DNA of 7,802 nucleotides from NCBI GenBank assembly GCA_017547315.1, contig JAFYQA010000195.1, positions 1 through 7,802 on the forward strand, written 5' to 3'. Below the pieces are notes generated by a model. That model saw only the letters and a list, made by a program, of their open reading frames with translations. It was not told the origin of the DNA and ran no database searches. This stretch comes from Roseburia sp. GTDB taxonomy: Bacteria > Bacillota_A > Clostridia > Lachnospirales > Lachnospiraceae. Shown here piece by piece: positions 1 to 6,558 of this stretch (its first letter is position 1; every line of letters begins with the position of its first letter). The position numbers and the translations under genes are program-made.

Positions 1-363
1 ATCAGCTAATGGATCTGTTTCGATTTCGATTGTAGTTTTTGCACCACGGTATAATTCGATTTCTACTTTATTTTTGTAACCGCCGTATAAACCAACGATT
101 GGTAATACATGTTCTTTTGCCTTAGGGAATGTATGTTTCATTGTTCCTTCAGCTTCTTTACCTAATACACGAACAGTAACTGCTACTTCTTTTTCAGTTG
201 TAAACATAACTACTGCTGCTAATGGGTTTACGAAATATGGATTTAATTTTACTAATGGATTCTCTAATGTATAATTACCATTATGGAATTCTTCTAACAT
301 TGCTTTTTCAGCTTCGTTCTGTCTGTCAACTAAGCTAGTAGAAAAACTATATTTTGTATTCAT
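1..363 (-). CDS. Aryl-sulfate sulfotransferase paralogue, N-terminal part (cut by window start)
   Basis: The first 121 codons of a second ASST-like protein are visible, beginning MNTKYSFSTSLVDRQNEAEK; the rest, including all catalytic residues, lies outside the window. The ATG at 361-363 is supported by an AGGAGA Shine-Dalgarno at 370-375, six bases upstream. From about residue 15 the protein aligns without gaps to the neighbouring full-length ASST, sharing blocks such as GNYTLENPLVK, NPLAAVV and HTFPKA. By eye, roughly 60% of residues match over about 105 positions. This part corresponds to the N-terminal beta-sandwich domain of the arylsulfotransferase family (Arylsulfotransferase_N type). 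No signal peptide is visible, so a cytoplasmic location is inferred. It lies 78 nt downstream of its paralogue on the same strand, so it is a tandem duplicate. Whether it is intact and catalytic cannot be judged from this fragment. Confidence 0.85.
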   Translation of the reverse strand, partial: MNTKYSFSTSLVDRQNEAEKAMLEEFHNGNYTLENPLVKLNPYFVNPLAAVVMFTTEKEVAVTVRVLGKEAEGTMKHTFPKAKEHVLPIVGLYGGYKNKVEIELYRGAKTTIEIETDPLAD

Positions 364-393
364 ATATCTTCTCCTAAATCTAATACATAATGT

Positions 394-432
394 GTAGATG
401 GGGTCTGTAGAACTCTACAGACCTACATCTAC
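394..432 (-). other. Strong intercistronic stem-loop between the two ASST genes
   Basis: The inner stem pairs 402-410 (GGTCTGTAG) with 415-423 (CTACAGACC) around a 4-nt loop. The outer stem pairs 394-400 (GTAGATG) with 426-432 (CATCTAC), with a G-T wobble and a one-base bulge between the two. It starts about 10 nt after the stop codon of the upstream ASST. On the minus strand no run of T follows; the sequence leads directly into the next ribosome binding site. A classical Rho-independent terminator is therefore unlikely. mRNA stabilisation, processing or partial attenuation between the paralogues is the more likely role. Confidence 0.6.
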
Positions 433-441
433 TATTAACGA

Positions 442-2298
442 CTAACACTCAATTTTAACGCCTGTTTCGTATTTCTTATCATTGATGATGATTCTTAAAT
501 CATATGTCCCACTTAAACCTTCTTTTGTGATACAAGTTCTTGTATTTCTATCATCTGTATCAAGGAAGGAACCACAGCACATAGCCTTATTAGGTGTAGC
601 TGTTGTTGGGATGTAGTATCTGTGAACTTCATCGCCTTTTTCTAACTGCATTAATACTAAATCACCTTTTACGAATCTTGAGAAGAATGTGAATTTATCA
701 AACTCATCTTCTACACGAGCGTTACAGAATTCTGGTAACATTTCGCCTGTTGCTTCTGCTGGAACTTCTGTATCCATTTCAGCTGTCACACGCATAGAAC
801 CTAAAATCTTACCTTCGCCTAATTCAAGGTTGATACCATCGCTGTATAATTTTAATTTTTCTGCACGATAGAAGTTACCCTTAACTTTTAATTCGTACAT
901 TTTCTTATCTTCGTAAACTTCTGTTGTAATAGAATTACAGTAACCACCTGCTGGTTCAGCGAATGGTCCTAATGCTTCAGATGGATTACCATCTTTATCG
1001 TATGCGATACCACCTGAATGAACAAGATAATGTCCTTCATTATAGTATTCTACGTTACAAATGTATGGAGAGAAGAAGTCTGCTCCTCTTTCTTTACCAT
1101 AAGACCAAACCTGTTCGATTTCCATCTTATCAGTATCGATACGATATCTTACACCACGTGAGTAAGAATCTTTTGCTGGACGTTTTTCTTCTTCGAATTT
1201 TGTATCGTTGTGGTGGTTATCGAAGCACATTACATCACCGTTTGGTGTGATAACATTAGCGTGCTGTTCATACTGCCACTCAAAGTTATTTCCAACTGGT
1301 TTGAAGAAGTATTTCTGCTTCTCTTCTGACCAGTTACGTGGATCACCGATAATCCAATTTAAGTCGCCTGTTTCGTAGTCAATGTTAATCATTGCATCAA
1401 CGTGACGGCCTGAGAATGTTAAAGAATGTGTATTCTTATCATACCAAACTGCGTTGTTGTGGAACCAGTCTTCATCTGTGTAAGAGCATCCTGCACCATC
1501 TCCTGGTGTTAAGCAGTTCTTGTAATCCCATGTCTTTAAGATTTCACCTGTTTCACGATCGATTAATACACACATATCTTCTACAGTTTCGCTATTTAAG
1601 TCATCTGTAAGTGCTAAGATATTGCCATCTTCCATTTCGAACTGATCATGGTGATAACCACCTGGGAGACGGTATTCTTTGTAAATCTTACCAACCGGGC
1701 TCATTTCATAAAGACCTGACATGTAGTACATCAACTTAAGCAAACGGTCAGTACCAATTAAAAGGTTACCATTCTTTAAACGTTTGTAATCGAATACACA
1801 TAATGCATCTAAGTGCCAACGAATATCACCAGCGTAGTCAAATGCACATGGTTTGAATAAACCTGATGGGCTTAAAATCATAACATTATCCTGGAAATAT
1901 TCTGGAGTTGTATCACAGTACTCTAAAATATCTGGAACTACATCACCAACTTCGATGTTGATAACCTTTGCTTCACCTCTGTAAGGTTTAATTTCTACTG
2001 TATTGTTGTAGTTTGCATATAAACCTAAGATTGGAAGGATATGTGTAGTTGCCTTTGGGAATGTGTGTGTAAAATCTGCTGCTTTTGTTTTACCTTTTAC
2101 AGTAATAGTAATTGCTACTTCTTTTTCTGTTTTAAATAAAACAACAGCTGCTAATGGGTTAATAAAATATGGATTATATTTTACTAATGGATTTTCTAAT
2201 GTGTAATTACCTGCTTCGAACTCAGCAAGCATTGCTTTTTCTGCTTCTGCCTGTTTTGGAATCCAATGCTCAATATATGTATACTTAACTTCTGACAT
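442..2298 (-). CDS. Aryl-sulfate sulfotransferase (ASST), cytoplasmic type
   Basis: This 618-residue protein is expected to move a sulfuryl group from a phenolic sulfate ester to a phenolic acceptor through a sulfo-histidine intermediate, without PAPS. Residues about 1-120 form the N-terminal domain; the rest is a beta-propeller with blade-like strands such as LIDRETGEILKTWDY and NIDYETGDLNW. Active-site candidates are His216/217 (GGYHHDQ), His280 (DWFHNN), Arg298 (SGRH) and His346 (QHANV). The His280-Arg298 spacing of 18 equals that of His356-Arg374 in uropathogenic E. coli ASST, whose catalytic His436 would correspond to His346. There is no signal peptide, unlike the periplasmic enterobacterial enzymes, and the 14 cysteines fit a reducing cytosol. 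Comparable ASSTs are known from the gut Eubacterium A-44. The ATG has an AGGGAGG site 7 nt upstream (2306-2312). The gene lies 87 nt after the thioredoxin gene and upstream of its paralogue. The physiological donor and acceptor are unknown. Confidence 0.9.
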   Translation of the reverse strand: MSEVKYTYIEHWIPKQAEAEKAMLAEFEAGNYTLENPLVKYNPYFINPLAAVVLFKTEKEVAITITVKGKTKAADFTHTFPKATTHILPILGLYANYNNTVEIKPYRGEAKVINIEVGDVVPDILEYCDTTPEYFQDNVMILSPSGLFKPCAFDYAGDIRWHLDALCVFDYKRLKNGNLLIGTDRLLKLMYYMSGLYEMSPVGKIYKEYRLPGGYHHDQFEMEDGNILALTDDLNSETVEDMCVLIDRETGEILKTWDYKNCLTPGDGAGCSYTDEDWFHNNAVWYDKNTHSLTFSGRHVDAMINIDYETGDLNWIIGDPRNWSEEKQKYFFKPVGNNFEWQYEQHANVITPNGDVMCFDNHHNDTKFEEEKRPAKDSYSRGVRYRIDTDKMEIEQVWSYGKERGADFFSPYICNVEYYNEGHYLVHSGGIAYDKDGNPSEALGPFAEPAGGYCNSITTEVYEDKKMYELKVKGNFYRAEKLKLYSDGINLELGEGKILGSMRVTAEMDTEVPAEATGEMLPEFCNARVEDEFDKFTFFSRFVKGDLVLMQLEKGDEVHRYYIPTTATPNKAMCCGSFLDTDDRNTRTCITKEGLSGTYDLRIIINDKKYETGVKIEC

Positions 2299-2385
2299 AT
2301 TAAAACCTCCCTAAATTATTATAATGAACTATTTTTTATAGAAGTACCCCACAACTATAATAGTCCACCCTTCTTCTAAAAAATC

Positions 2386-2697
2386 TTATAATACTTCTTC
2401 GATAGCCTTAATTAAAGCTGGTTTCTGCTGTAAACCTGTTAAACGTTTTACTTCAGCACCATCTTTGAATAAGATGATTGTTGGGTAACCTTTTACTTCA
2501 AGTTTTTCTGTTAATTCTTTGTTTTCATCAAAGTTTACCTTTAAGATTGTAACCTTGTCACCTAATGCTTTTTCTACATCATTTAATACGAATGAAAGCA
2601 TTTTACATGGTCCACATGTAGCAGAGAAGAAATCTGCTAATACTACACCTTTGTCAAATAATTCATTAAATTCTGCTGTCATTACTTCTTTAAGCAT
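2386..2697 (-). CDS. trxA: Thioredoxin with atypical TCGPC active site
   Basis: This 103-residue protein has the full length and order of a single-domain thioredoxin. It has an N-terminal strand VLADFFSATCGPCKML with redox cysteines Cys28 and Cys31, and the cis-proline loop GYPTI with Pro72. A C-terminal helix follows (KPALIKAIEEVL). It should act as a cytoplasmic dithiol donor, recharged by the reductase encoded just upstream. The residue before the CGPC motif is threonine, where nearly all thioredoxins have tryptophan (WCGPC). That change may alter redox potential or partner choice. The ATG is supported by an AAGGAGGG site 7 nt upstream (2705-2712). An overlapping ATG five bases further upstream is out of frame. 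Nearby asr and ASST genes suggest a sulfur-related partner, but none can be read from the protein itself. Confidence 0.92.
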   Translation of the reverse strand: MLKEVMTAEFNELFDKGVVLADFFSATCGPCKMLSFVLNDVEKALGDKVTILKVNFDENKELTEKLEVKGYPTIILFKDGAEVKRLTGLQQKPALIKAIEEVL

Positions 2698-2720
2698 GGC
2701 ATTTCCCTCCTTTTGTTATT

Positions 2721-2869
2721 ACTTTTCAGAGCCCCATTCGCAAAATCGCCTCTTTGAGGCTTTCTTTTTGCTCATTGTTGGCTTCTCGCCAAAGAAATTT
2801 TCAAAAATACATTCATTTCAGCAAGCTGAATTTCTGTATTTTATGAAAATTGCCTTGGCTCTGAAAAGT
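2721..2869. mobile_element. MITE-like / palindromic intergenic element between trxB and trxA
   Basis: A non-coding 149-bp block has perfect 13-bp terminal inverted repeats: ACTTTTCAGAGCC at 2721-2733 and GGCTCTGAAAAGT at 2857-2869. It is flanked on both sides by TATT (2717-2720 and 2870-2873), extendable to TTATT if 2869 is counted with the flank, which looks like a target-site duplication. Inside are three further hairpins: 2748-2760 (GCCTC/GAGGC, with GCAAAA 2740-2745 facing TTTTGC 2766-2771); 2778-2792 (TTGGC/GCCAA); and a long one at 2797-2850. The long hairpin pairs ATTTTCA with TGAAAAT, AAAATACA with TGTATTTT and TTCAGC with GCTGAA, giving 21 base pairs. The block can fold into a cloverleaf closed by the terminal repeats. 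No open reading frame for a transposase is inside, so any mobility would depend on an outside enzyme. A structured RNA or REP-like repeat is an alternative. Confidence 0.65.
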
Positions 2870-3783
2870 TATTTAATATAGTAAGATGCATTCTGTGCTG
2901 CGATTGCACCGTCAGAACAAGCAGTAATAACCTGTCTTAATTCTTTTACGATACAGTCACCAGAAGCATAAATTCCTGGAATCTTTGTTTCCATTCTGTG
3001 GTTTACTTCGATGTAACCACGATCATTTACGATACCCAAATCTTTTACAAAGTCTGTAAGTGGTGCTAAACCGATATATTCGAATACACCATCACATTTT
3101 ACAGTCATCTCTTCACCAGTCTGTGTAGATTTGCAGTGTACTCCTTCTAAAGAAGTTTCGCCAACAAAATCTAAAATGTCCTGATATGGATATACAGTTA
3201 CGTTTGGCATGCTGCGTAATTTGTCACATGCGATTGGATCTGCTGTTAAATCAAACATTGTAACAATTGTTAATGTTTTTACGATATCTGCAAGATAGAT
3301 AGATTCTTCTACTGCTGAGTTACCACCACCAACAACTACTACATCTTTATCACGGTAAAATTCGCCATCACAGATTGCACAGAAACCAATTCCATTACCA
3401 ATGAATCTATCTTCATTTTCTACATTTAATTTTCTGTGTTCTGTACCAGTTGCAATAATAACTGTCTTTGTTTCGATTACACGGTCAGCATCTTCTTCGA
3501 CATAAATCTTCTTTACATCGCCTTCTGCTTCAATCTTTGTTACAGTCGCATAATCAAATTCTACATTCAATTCCTGTGTGTGTGTGAACATATTCATCGC
3601 AAGTTCTGCGCCATTGATGGTTCCTACACCTGTATAGTTCTGAATTTCATTTGTATTGATAATCTGTCCACCTGGAGCAAGTTTATCTAATAATAAAACT
3701 TTCATATTGGCACGTGCTGCATAAATTGCTGCTGTCATACCAGAAGGACCAGAACCGATAATTACAACATCATAAAGATTCAT
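2869..3783 (-). CDS. trxB: Thioredoxin reductase-like flavoprotein, atypical pyridine nucleotide site
   Basis: This 304-residue FAD-dependent disulfide reductase should reduce the thioredoxin encoded next to it. It shows the N-terminal FAD motif GSGPSGMTAAIYAARA (residues 10-25) and the redox motif CAICDG with Cys135 and Cys138. It also has a second dinucleotide motif GGGNSA (152-157) and the C-terminal FAD motif GIYASGDC (270-277). Length and order match bacterial TrxB. Where E. coli TrxB has the NADPH-phosphate motif HRRDGFRA, this protein reads TMFDLTAD, so NADPH use is doubtful. NADH or a ferredoxin-type donor, as in clostridial flavin thioredoxin reductases, is possible. The chosen start is ATG at 3781-3783, preceded by GAGAGG. 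An in-frame TTG at 3796-3798 would have AGGA almost touching it and is less likely. The stop codon TAA (2869-2871) adjoins the palindromic element downstream. Confidence 0.9.
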   Translation of the reverse strand: MNLYDVVIIGSGPSGMTAAIYAARANMKVLLLDKLAPGGQIINTNEIQNYTGVGTINGAELAMNMFTHTQELNVEFDYATVTKIEAEGDVKKIYVEEDADRVIETKTVIIATGTEHRKLNVENEDRFIGNGIGFCAICDGEFYRDKDVVVVGGGNSAVEESIYLADIVKTLTIVTMFDLTADPIACDKLRSMPNVTVYPYQDILDFVGETSLEGVHCKSTQTGEEMTVKCDGVFEYIGLAPLTDFVKDLGIVNDRGYIEVNHRMETKIPGIYASGDCIVKELRQVITACSDGAIAAQNASYYIK

Positions 3784-3808
3784 AATGTTACCTCTCAATC
3801 CTTTTTAT

Positions 3809-3841
3809 ACTACGCAGTAAAACGAATCTTTACTGCGTAGT
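3809..3841 (-). other. Intercistronic hairpin between permease and trxB
   Basis: A perfect 13-bp inverted repeat, ACTACGCAGTAAA at 3809-3821 and TTTACTGCGTAGT at 3829-3841, surrounds a 7-nt loop. It begins 16 nt after the permease stop codon and ends about 25 nt before the trxB ATG. No T-run follows on the minus strand (the sequence continues ATAAAAAGG), so it does not meet the usual terminator pattern. It could protect the 3' end of the permease message, set a processing point, or bind a regulator as a dyad operator. Confidence 0.6.
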
Positions 3842-3857
3842 CAAATTTTCATTTAAA

Positions 3858-5327
3858 TTATACTAACATATTTAATAATGGAACACCAAATACTAAGATA
3901 ACAAGCATTTCTACTGCAACTAATGTTATAGAATATTTGTAAACATCGCTACTTGATAAGTATTCTTTGTTACCAAACAACATAGCAGCGAATGGAGATG
4001 CTGCTGGTGTACAAGCTGCTGTTGATAATACTGTAAAGATACCAATTGAAATAATTGGAGCTGGGTTTACACCTGCATTTGCACAGTATGTTAAGATAAC
4101 TGGCTGTAAAATCATACCGATTACTAATGAGTTACTGATGTTTGTTAATACAACAGTTACAAGCATAAGTACGATTGTAAATACTGTAGCTGACATACCA
4201 TTAAAGATTGGTGATAAGATTACATTTAAGAATGGTACGATACCTGTTGAACCATCTGTTAATGCACTACCAATATAGATAGCTGATACACATAACCAGT
4301 ATGTTGGCCAAGCAAAATCTTTACCCATAACTTCGTTCATCTTTAATACAGGACCATCTCCGCAATCAAGGATGCAAAGTACTGTTACTAATACTGTACC
4401 AAGAATTAATGAATTAGCATTTAAGAAGCTAAGTACTGGTAAGTTTGGTAAAATACTTGGAACTAACATAATGAAAATGAAGATACCTAAGAATACACCA
4501 TATACCTTCTGTGATTTATTCATTGGAGGTAATGGATTTCTATTAAGCATATCAATTGTTACGTTTTTAAGTGGAGATACGTCTGGCTTAAATACAAATT
4601 TCATGATTGCTACTGCTGCTAATACGTTAACAAGACCTAATGTAAAGCAACCTGCAAAATATGCACCGTTTGAAACCATAACACCTTCCATAGCTGCTAA
4701 TGCTGGGAAGTTTGCTAATAAGCCTCTGTAGTTACCTAATAATGCAAGACCGTTTGCCATATAAGGTGGTACTGGGAAACCACATAATGCAGCGATAACT
4801 ACTGAAAGTACCATCATTCTTGGATACTTGTCTGTTTTCTTAAATCCTACGTCTTCAAATACACCGTAAAGGATTGGCCAGAATAAGAAAATTGGAGCAA
4901 ATGCACCGATAAATACGGCCATTACATATGCACCTACTAATACAGTAATTGTAAATACCCAAGGCTTACCTTCGATAAACTTACGTGTTAAAATCCATCT
5001 TCCGATATAAACTGTTAATCTTCTGTTTGTCAAACCGCCCATAAAGATCATAAGGAAGAACATCTGCACTACTACCGGGTTACCAAAAACTGCTGTGATA
5101 ACTGCACCAACTGCTGCCAAATCACTAAATGCAAGCATTACAATTGCCCATAAGCTGGATGTTAATGGGTCAATCGTTGTCCATAAATAAATAGTACCAA
5201 TAAAGATACCCATAACCTGTAAGCCAACTTCTGTTACCTGTGGTAATACACCAACAGGAATCAAACGGAATGCAAACATAATGATGCAACCGATGGCAAA
5301 ATGAATATAACTTTTATTCAATTTCAT
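3858..5327 (-). CDS. SLC13/DASS-type anion permease
   Basis: This 489-residue, strongly hydrophobic integral membrane protein has about a dozen membrane segments, starting with HFAIGCIIMFAF near the N-terminus. Family-like signatures are TNISNSLV (about residues 395-402), resembling the SNT substrate/sodium loop, and STAACTPAASP (435-445), resembling the conserved C-terminal motif of divalent anion:sodium symporters. Members carry dicarboxylates, sulfate or related oxyanions across the cytoplasmic membrane. Its position between asrABC and trxB/ASST suggests a sulfur-containing anion such as sulfate, sulfite, an organosulfate or a sulfonate, but the sequence does not decide the substrate or direction. 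The ATG at 5325-5327 is chosen because AGGAGA (5335-5340) lies 7 nt upstream; a TTG at 5352-5354 is in frame but has no visible ribosome binding site. Sodium coupling is uncertain because the second SNT-like triplet reads SNS. Confidence 0.8.
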   Translation of the reverse strand: MKLNKSYIHFAIGCIIMFAFRLIPVGVLPQVTEVGLQVMGIFIGTIYLWTTIDPLTSSLWAIVMLAFSDLAAVGAVITAVFGNPVVVQMFFLMIFMGGLTNRRLTVYIGRWILTRKFIEGKPWVFTITVLVGAYVMAVFIGAFAPIFLFWPILYGVFEDVGFKKTDKYPRMMVLSVVIAALCGFPVPPYMANGLALLGNYRGLLANFPALAAMEGVMVSNGAYFAGCFTLGLVNVLAAVAIMKFVFKPDVSPLKNVTIDMLNRNPLPPMNKSQKVYGVFLGIFIFIMLVPSILPNLPVLSFLNANSLILGTVLVTVLCILDCGDGPVLKMNEVMGKDFAWPTYWLCVSAIYIGSALTDGSTGIVPFLNVILSPIFNGMSATVFTIVLMLVTVVLTNISNSLVIGMILQPVILTYCANAGVNPAPIISIGIFTVLSTAACTPAASPFAAMLFGNKEYLSSSDVYKYSITLVAVEMLVILVFGVPLLNMLV

Positions 5328-5356
5328 TTTTCTTTCTCCTATGTGTTTTAACAATT

Positions 5357-5370
5357 ATTTAACGTTAAAT
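5357..5370. promoter_or_regulatory. Perfect 14-bp palindrome upstream of the permease, candidate operator
   Basis: ATTTAACGTTAAAT is a perfect palindrome 29 nt upstream of the permease start codon. On the minus strand it is preceded by TTGATA (four bases before it), which matches five of six bases of a sigma-A -35 box. No good -10 box stands 16-18 nt further on; the best is TAATTG. A regulator site overlapping a weak promoter is possible, but in AT-rich DNA a chance palindrome cannot be excluded. Confidence 0.3.
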
Positions 5371-5416
5371 TTTTATCAATATATAGGTAAAAAAAATCGT
5401 ATTTTTTAACCCACAA

Positions 5417-5448
5417 GTACGGCATAGCAATTTTTTGCCATGCCGTAC
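5417..5448 (-). terminator. GC-rich stem-loop after asrC, possible terminator or attenuator
   Basis: GTACGGCATAGCAA at 5417-5430 faces TTGCCATGCCGTAC at 5435-5448: a 14-bp stem with one wobble pair and a 4-nt loop, beginning 28 nt after the asrC stop. On the minus strand the T8 run (5388-5395) comes only about 20 nt after the stem, not directly. That T-run can pair with the A-run before it in a second, AT-only hairpin (5386-5411). The structure marks the end of the asrABC unit and is the best terminator candidate in the window, but the spacing is poor, so partial read-through or mRNA 3'-end protection is equally plausible. Confidence 0.45.
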
Positions 5449-5476
5449 CATATTATGTACTCTAATCTAGTCTAAA

Positions 5477-6547
5477 TTAGTGATTCTGTGGACCTGCTGG
5501 ATGATGCTGTGAAATTGGTTTCACATTGTAGTTTGAACGATACTCTGTTTCTGTCCAGTATAAGTCTTCAGCTACTAAACACTCTGGATTGAGTTCTACG
5601 CCATCAAGCATAATCTCTTTGAATTTTTTGTAACCTGCACGGTCGATTAAGTGACCACCATGTAAGTATTCTGGTTTATAATCCATAACCCATGCAGAGA
5701 ACTTCTGCCAGTTACCAAGTACTGCAAGAATAGTTTCTTCAGAAGCCCAGTTAAGGAACATCTTACCAAGTCTTGGAGTCTGACGACCTGTACGTCCACC
5801 AATGATAACTTTGTAAAGTGGTGTTTCCTGACGTGTCCAAGCACTTGCTGGACAAGCCTTAACACATTCACCACAACCTACGCAACAGCATGGATCTTTT
5901 TCGATCTTACCTGTTTCTTTGTTGAGTGATAATACACGTGTTGCACCGTGATCACATTTCTTAGCACAAAGTCCACATCCGATACAACGTTCTGGATGGT
6001 ATACCATCTTGTAGCATCCGATGATACCAAAGTCACAAAGATGAGCTTTGTTACAGTCGTTTGGACATCCTGCAATATTGATTTTGATGTGGTAATGGCT
6101 AGGGAATACGATTGCTTCGATTTTACGAGCAAGTTCAAATGTATTCACGTTACCACAGATACAGTGGTGGTTACCGATACAAGCTGTAATATTTCTTGCA
6201 CCGATTGTTGGATAACCGCCTTTGCGATTCCATTCCTGAGGTTCGCCAGCTACTTTATCCATATCTACGCCACATAACTCAGCGTCAACTTCCTGAATAT
6301 AGCTTTCGATATATTCGTTAACTGCTGGGATATCGTCATATTTAATACCACAAACGTCAAATGTCTGACGTGTTCCAAAGTGGAAATTGCCATCGCCCCA
6401 AGTCTGTGCGATATGCTGTACTGTGCTTAAGTATTTTGCATCAACAAAACCACCTGGCACACGCATCTGAAGCATAAACTCACCATCAACTTTTGACTGG
6501 CGGAAGCAATTAATACGAGTCTGTTTAATATTAATATCTCTATTCAT
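5477..6547 (-). CDS. asrC: Anaerobic sulfite reductase subunit C (siroheme, AsrC)
   Basis: This 356-residue catalytic subunit reduces sulfite to sulfide with six electrons in the cytoplasm. Siroheme/[4Fe-4S] ligation is indicated by Cys123-x5-Cys129 (NITACIGNHHC) and Cys161-x3-Cys165 (AGCPNDC), the CxxxxxC...CxxxC signature of sulfite and nitrite reductases. The N-terminal ferredoxin-like half contains GNFHFGTRQTFDV. Two ferredoxin-type clusters follow: Cys188, 191, 194 and 198, then Cys222, 225, 228 and 232, the latter preceded by two extra cysteines (CCCVGCGEC). The length is close to enterobacterial AsrC, with a short C-terminal tail rich in His and Pro. The ATG has an AGGAGGAG site overlapping the asrB stop codon, and only 11 nt separate the genes, so co-translation is likely. 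Electrons should arrive from AsrA/AsrB. Confidence 0.95.
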   Translation of the reverse strand: MNRDINIKQTRINCFRQSKVDGEFMLQMRVPGGFVDAKYLSTVQHIAQTWGDGNFHFGTRQTFDVCGIKYDDIPAVNEYIESYIQEVDAELCGVDMDKVAGEPQEWNRKGGYPTIGARNITACIGNHHCICGNVNTFELARKIEAIVFPSHYHIKINIAGCPNDCNKAHLCDFGIIGCYKMVYHPERCIGCGLCAKKCDHGATRVLSLNKETGKIEKDPCCCVGCGECVKACPASAWTRQETPLYKVIIGGRTGRQTPRLGKMFLNWASEETILAVLGNWQKFSAWVMDYKPEYLHGGHLIDRAGYKKFKEIMLDGVELNPECLVAEDLYWTETEYRSNYNVKPISQHHPAGPQNH

Positions 6548-6558
6548 TGTCTCTCCTC

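Noticed and set aside
2318..2323. TATAAT on the minus strand upstream of ASST as a -10 box
   Set aside because: The predicted transcript start would fall on the ribosome binding site at 2306-2312, and no -35 box lies at proper spacing.
2332..2383. Imperfect hairpin (AGAAG/CTTCT with T6/A6 runs) between trxA and ASST
   Set aside because: The stem is mostly A-T pairs with a bulge and a large, weakly paired interior, and no terminator T-tract follows; it may be chance in AT-rich DNA.
2748..2769. Plus-strand Rho-independent terminator (GCCTC/GAGGC then a T-rich run)
   Set aside because: No plus-strand gene ends here, the stem is only 5 bp, and it is better explained as one arm of the palindromic element.
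2519..2881. Plus-strand 120-codon open frame across trxA and the intergenic element
   Set aside because: It overlaps a clear thioredoxin gene in antisense, crosses the palindromic element, and has no recognisable domain.
3784..3798. TTG start giving a 5-residue longer TrxB
   Set aside because: The only Shine-Dalgarno-like bases nearly touch the TTG, while the ATG at 3781-3783 has GAGAGG at suitable distance and begins at the usual place for the family.
5328..5354. TTG start giving a 9-residue longer permease
   Set aside because: The AGGAGA motif lies inside this extension at correct spacing for the ATG at 5325-5327, and no site precedes the TTG.
5948..6277. Plus-strand open frame opposite asrC
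   Set aside because: It is an antisense shadow of the strongly supported asrC coding sequence, with no ribosome binding site or family resemblance.
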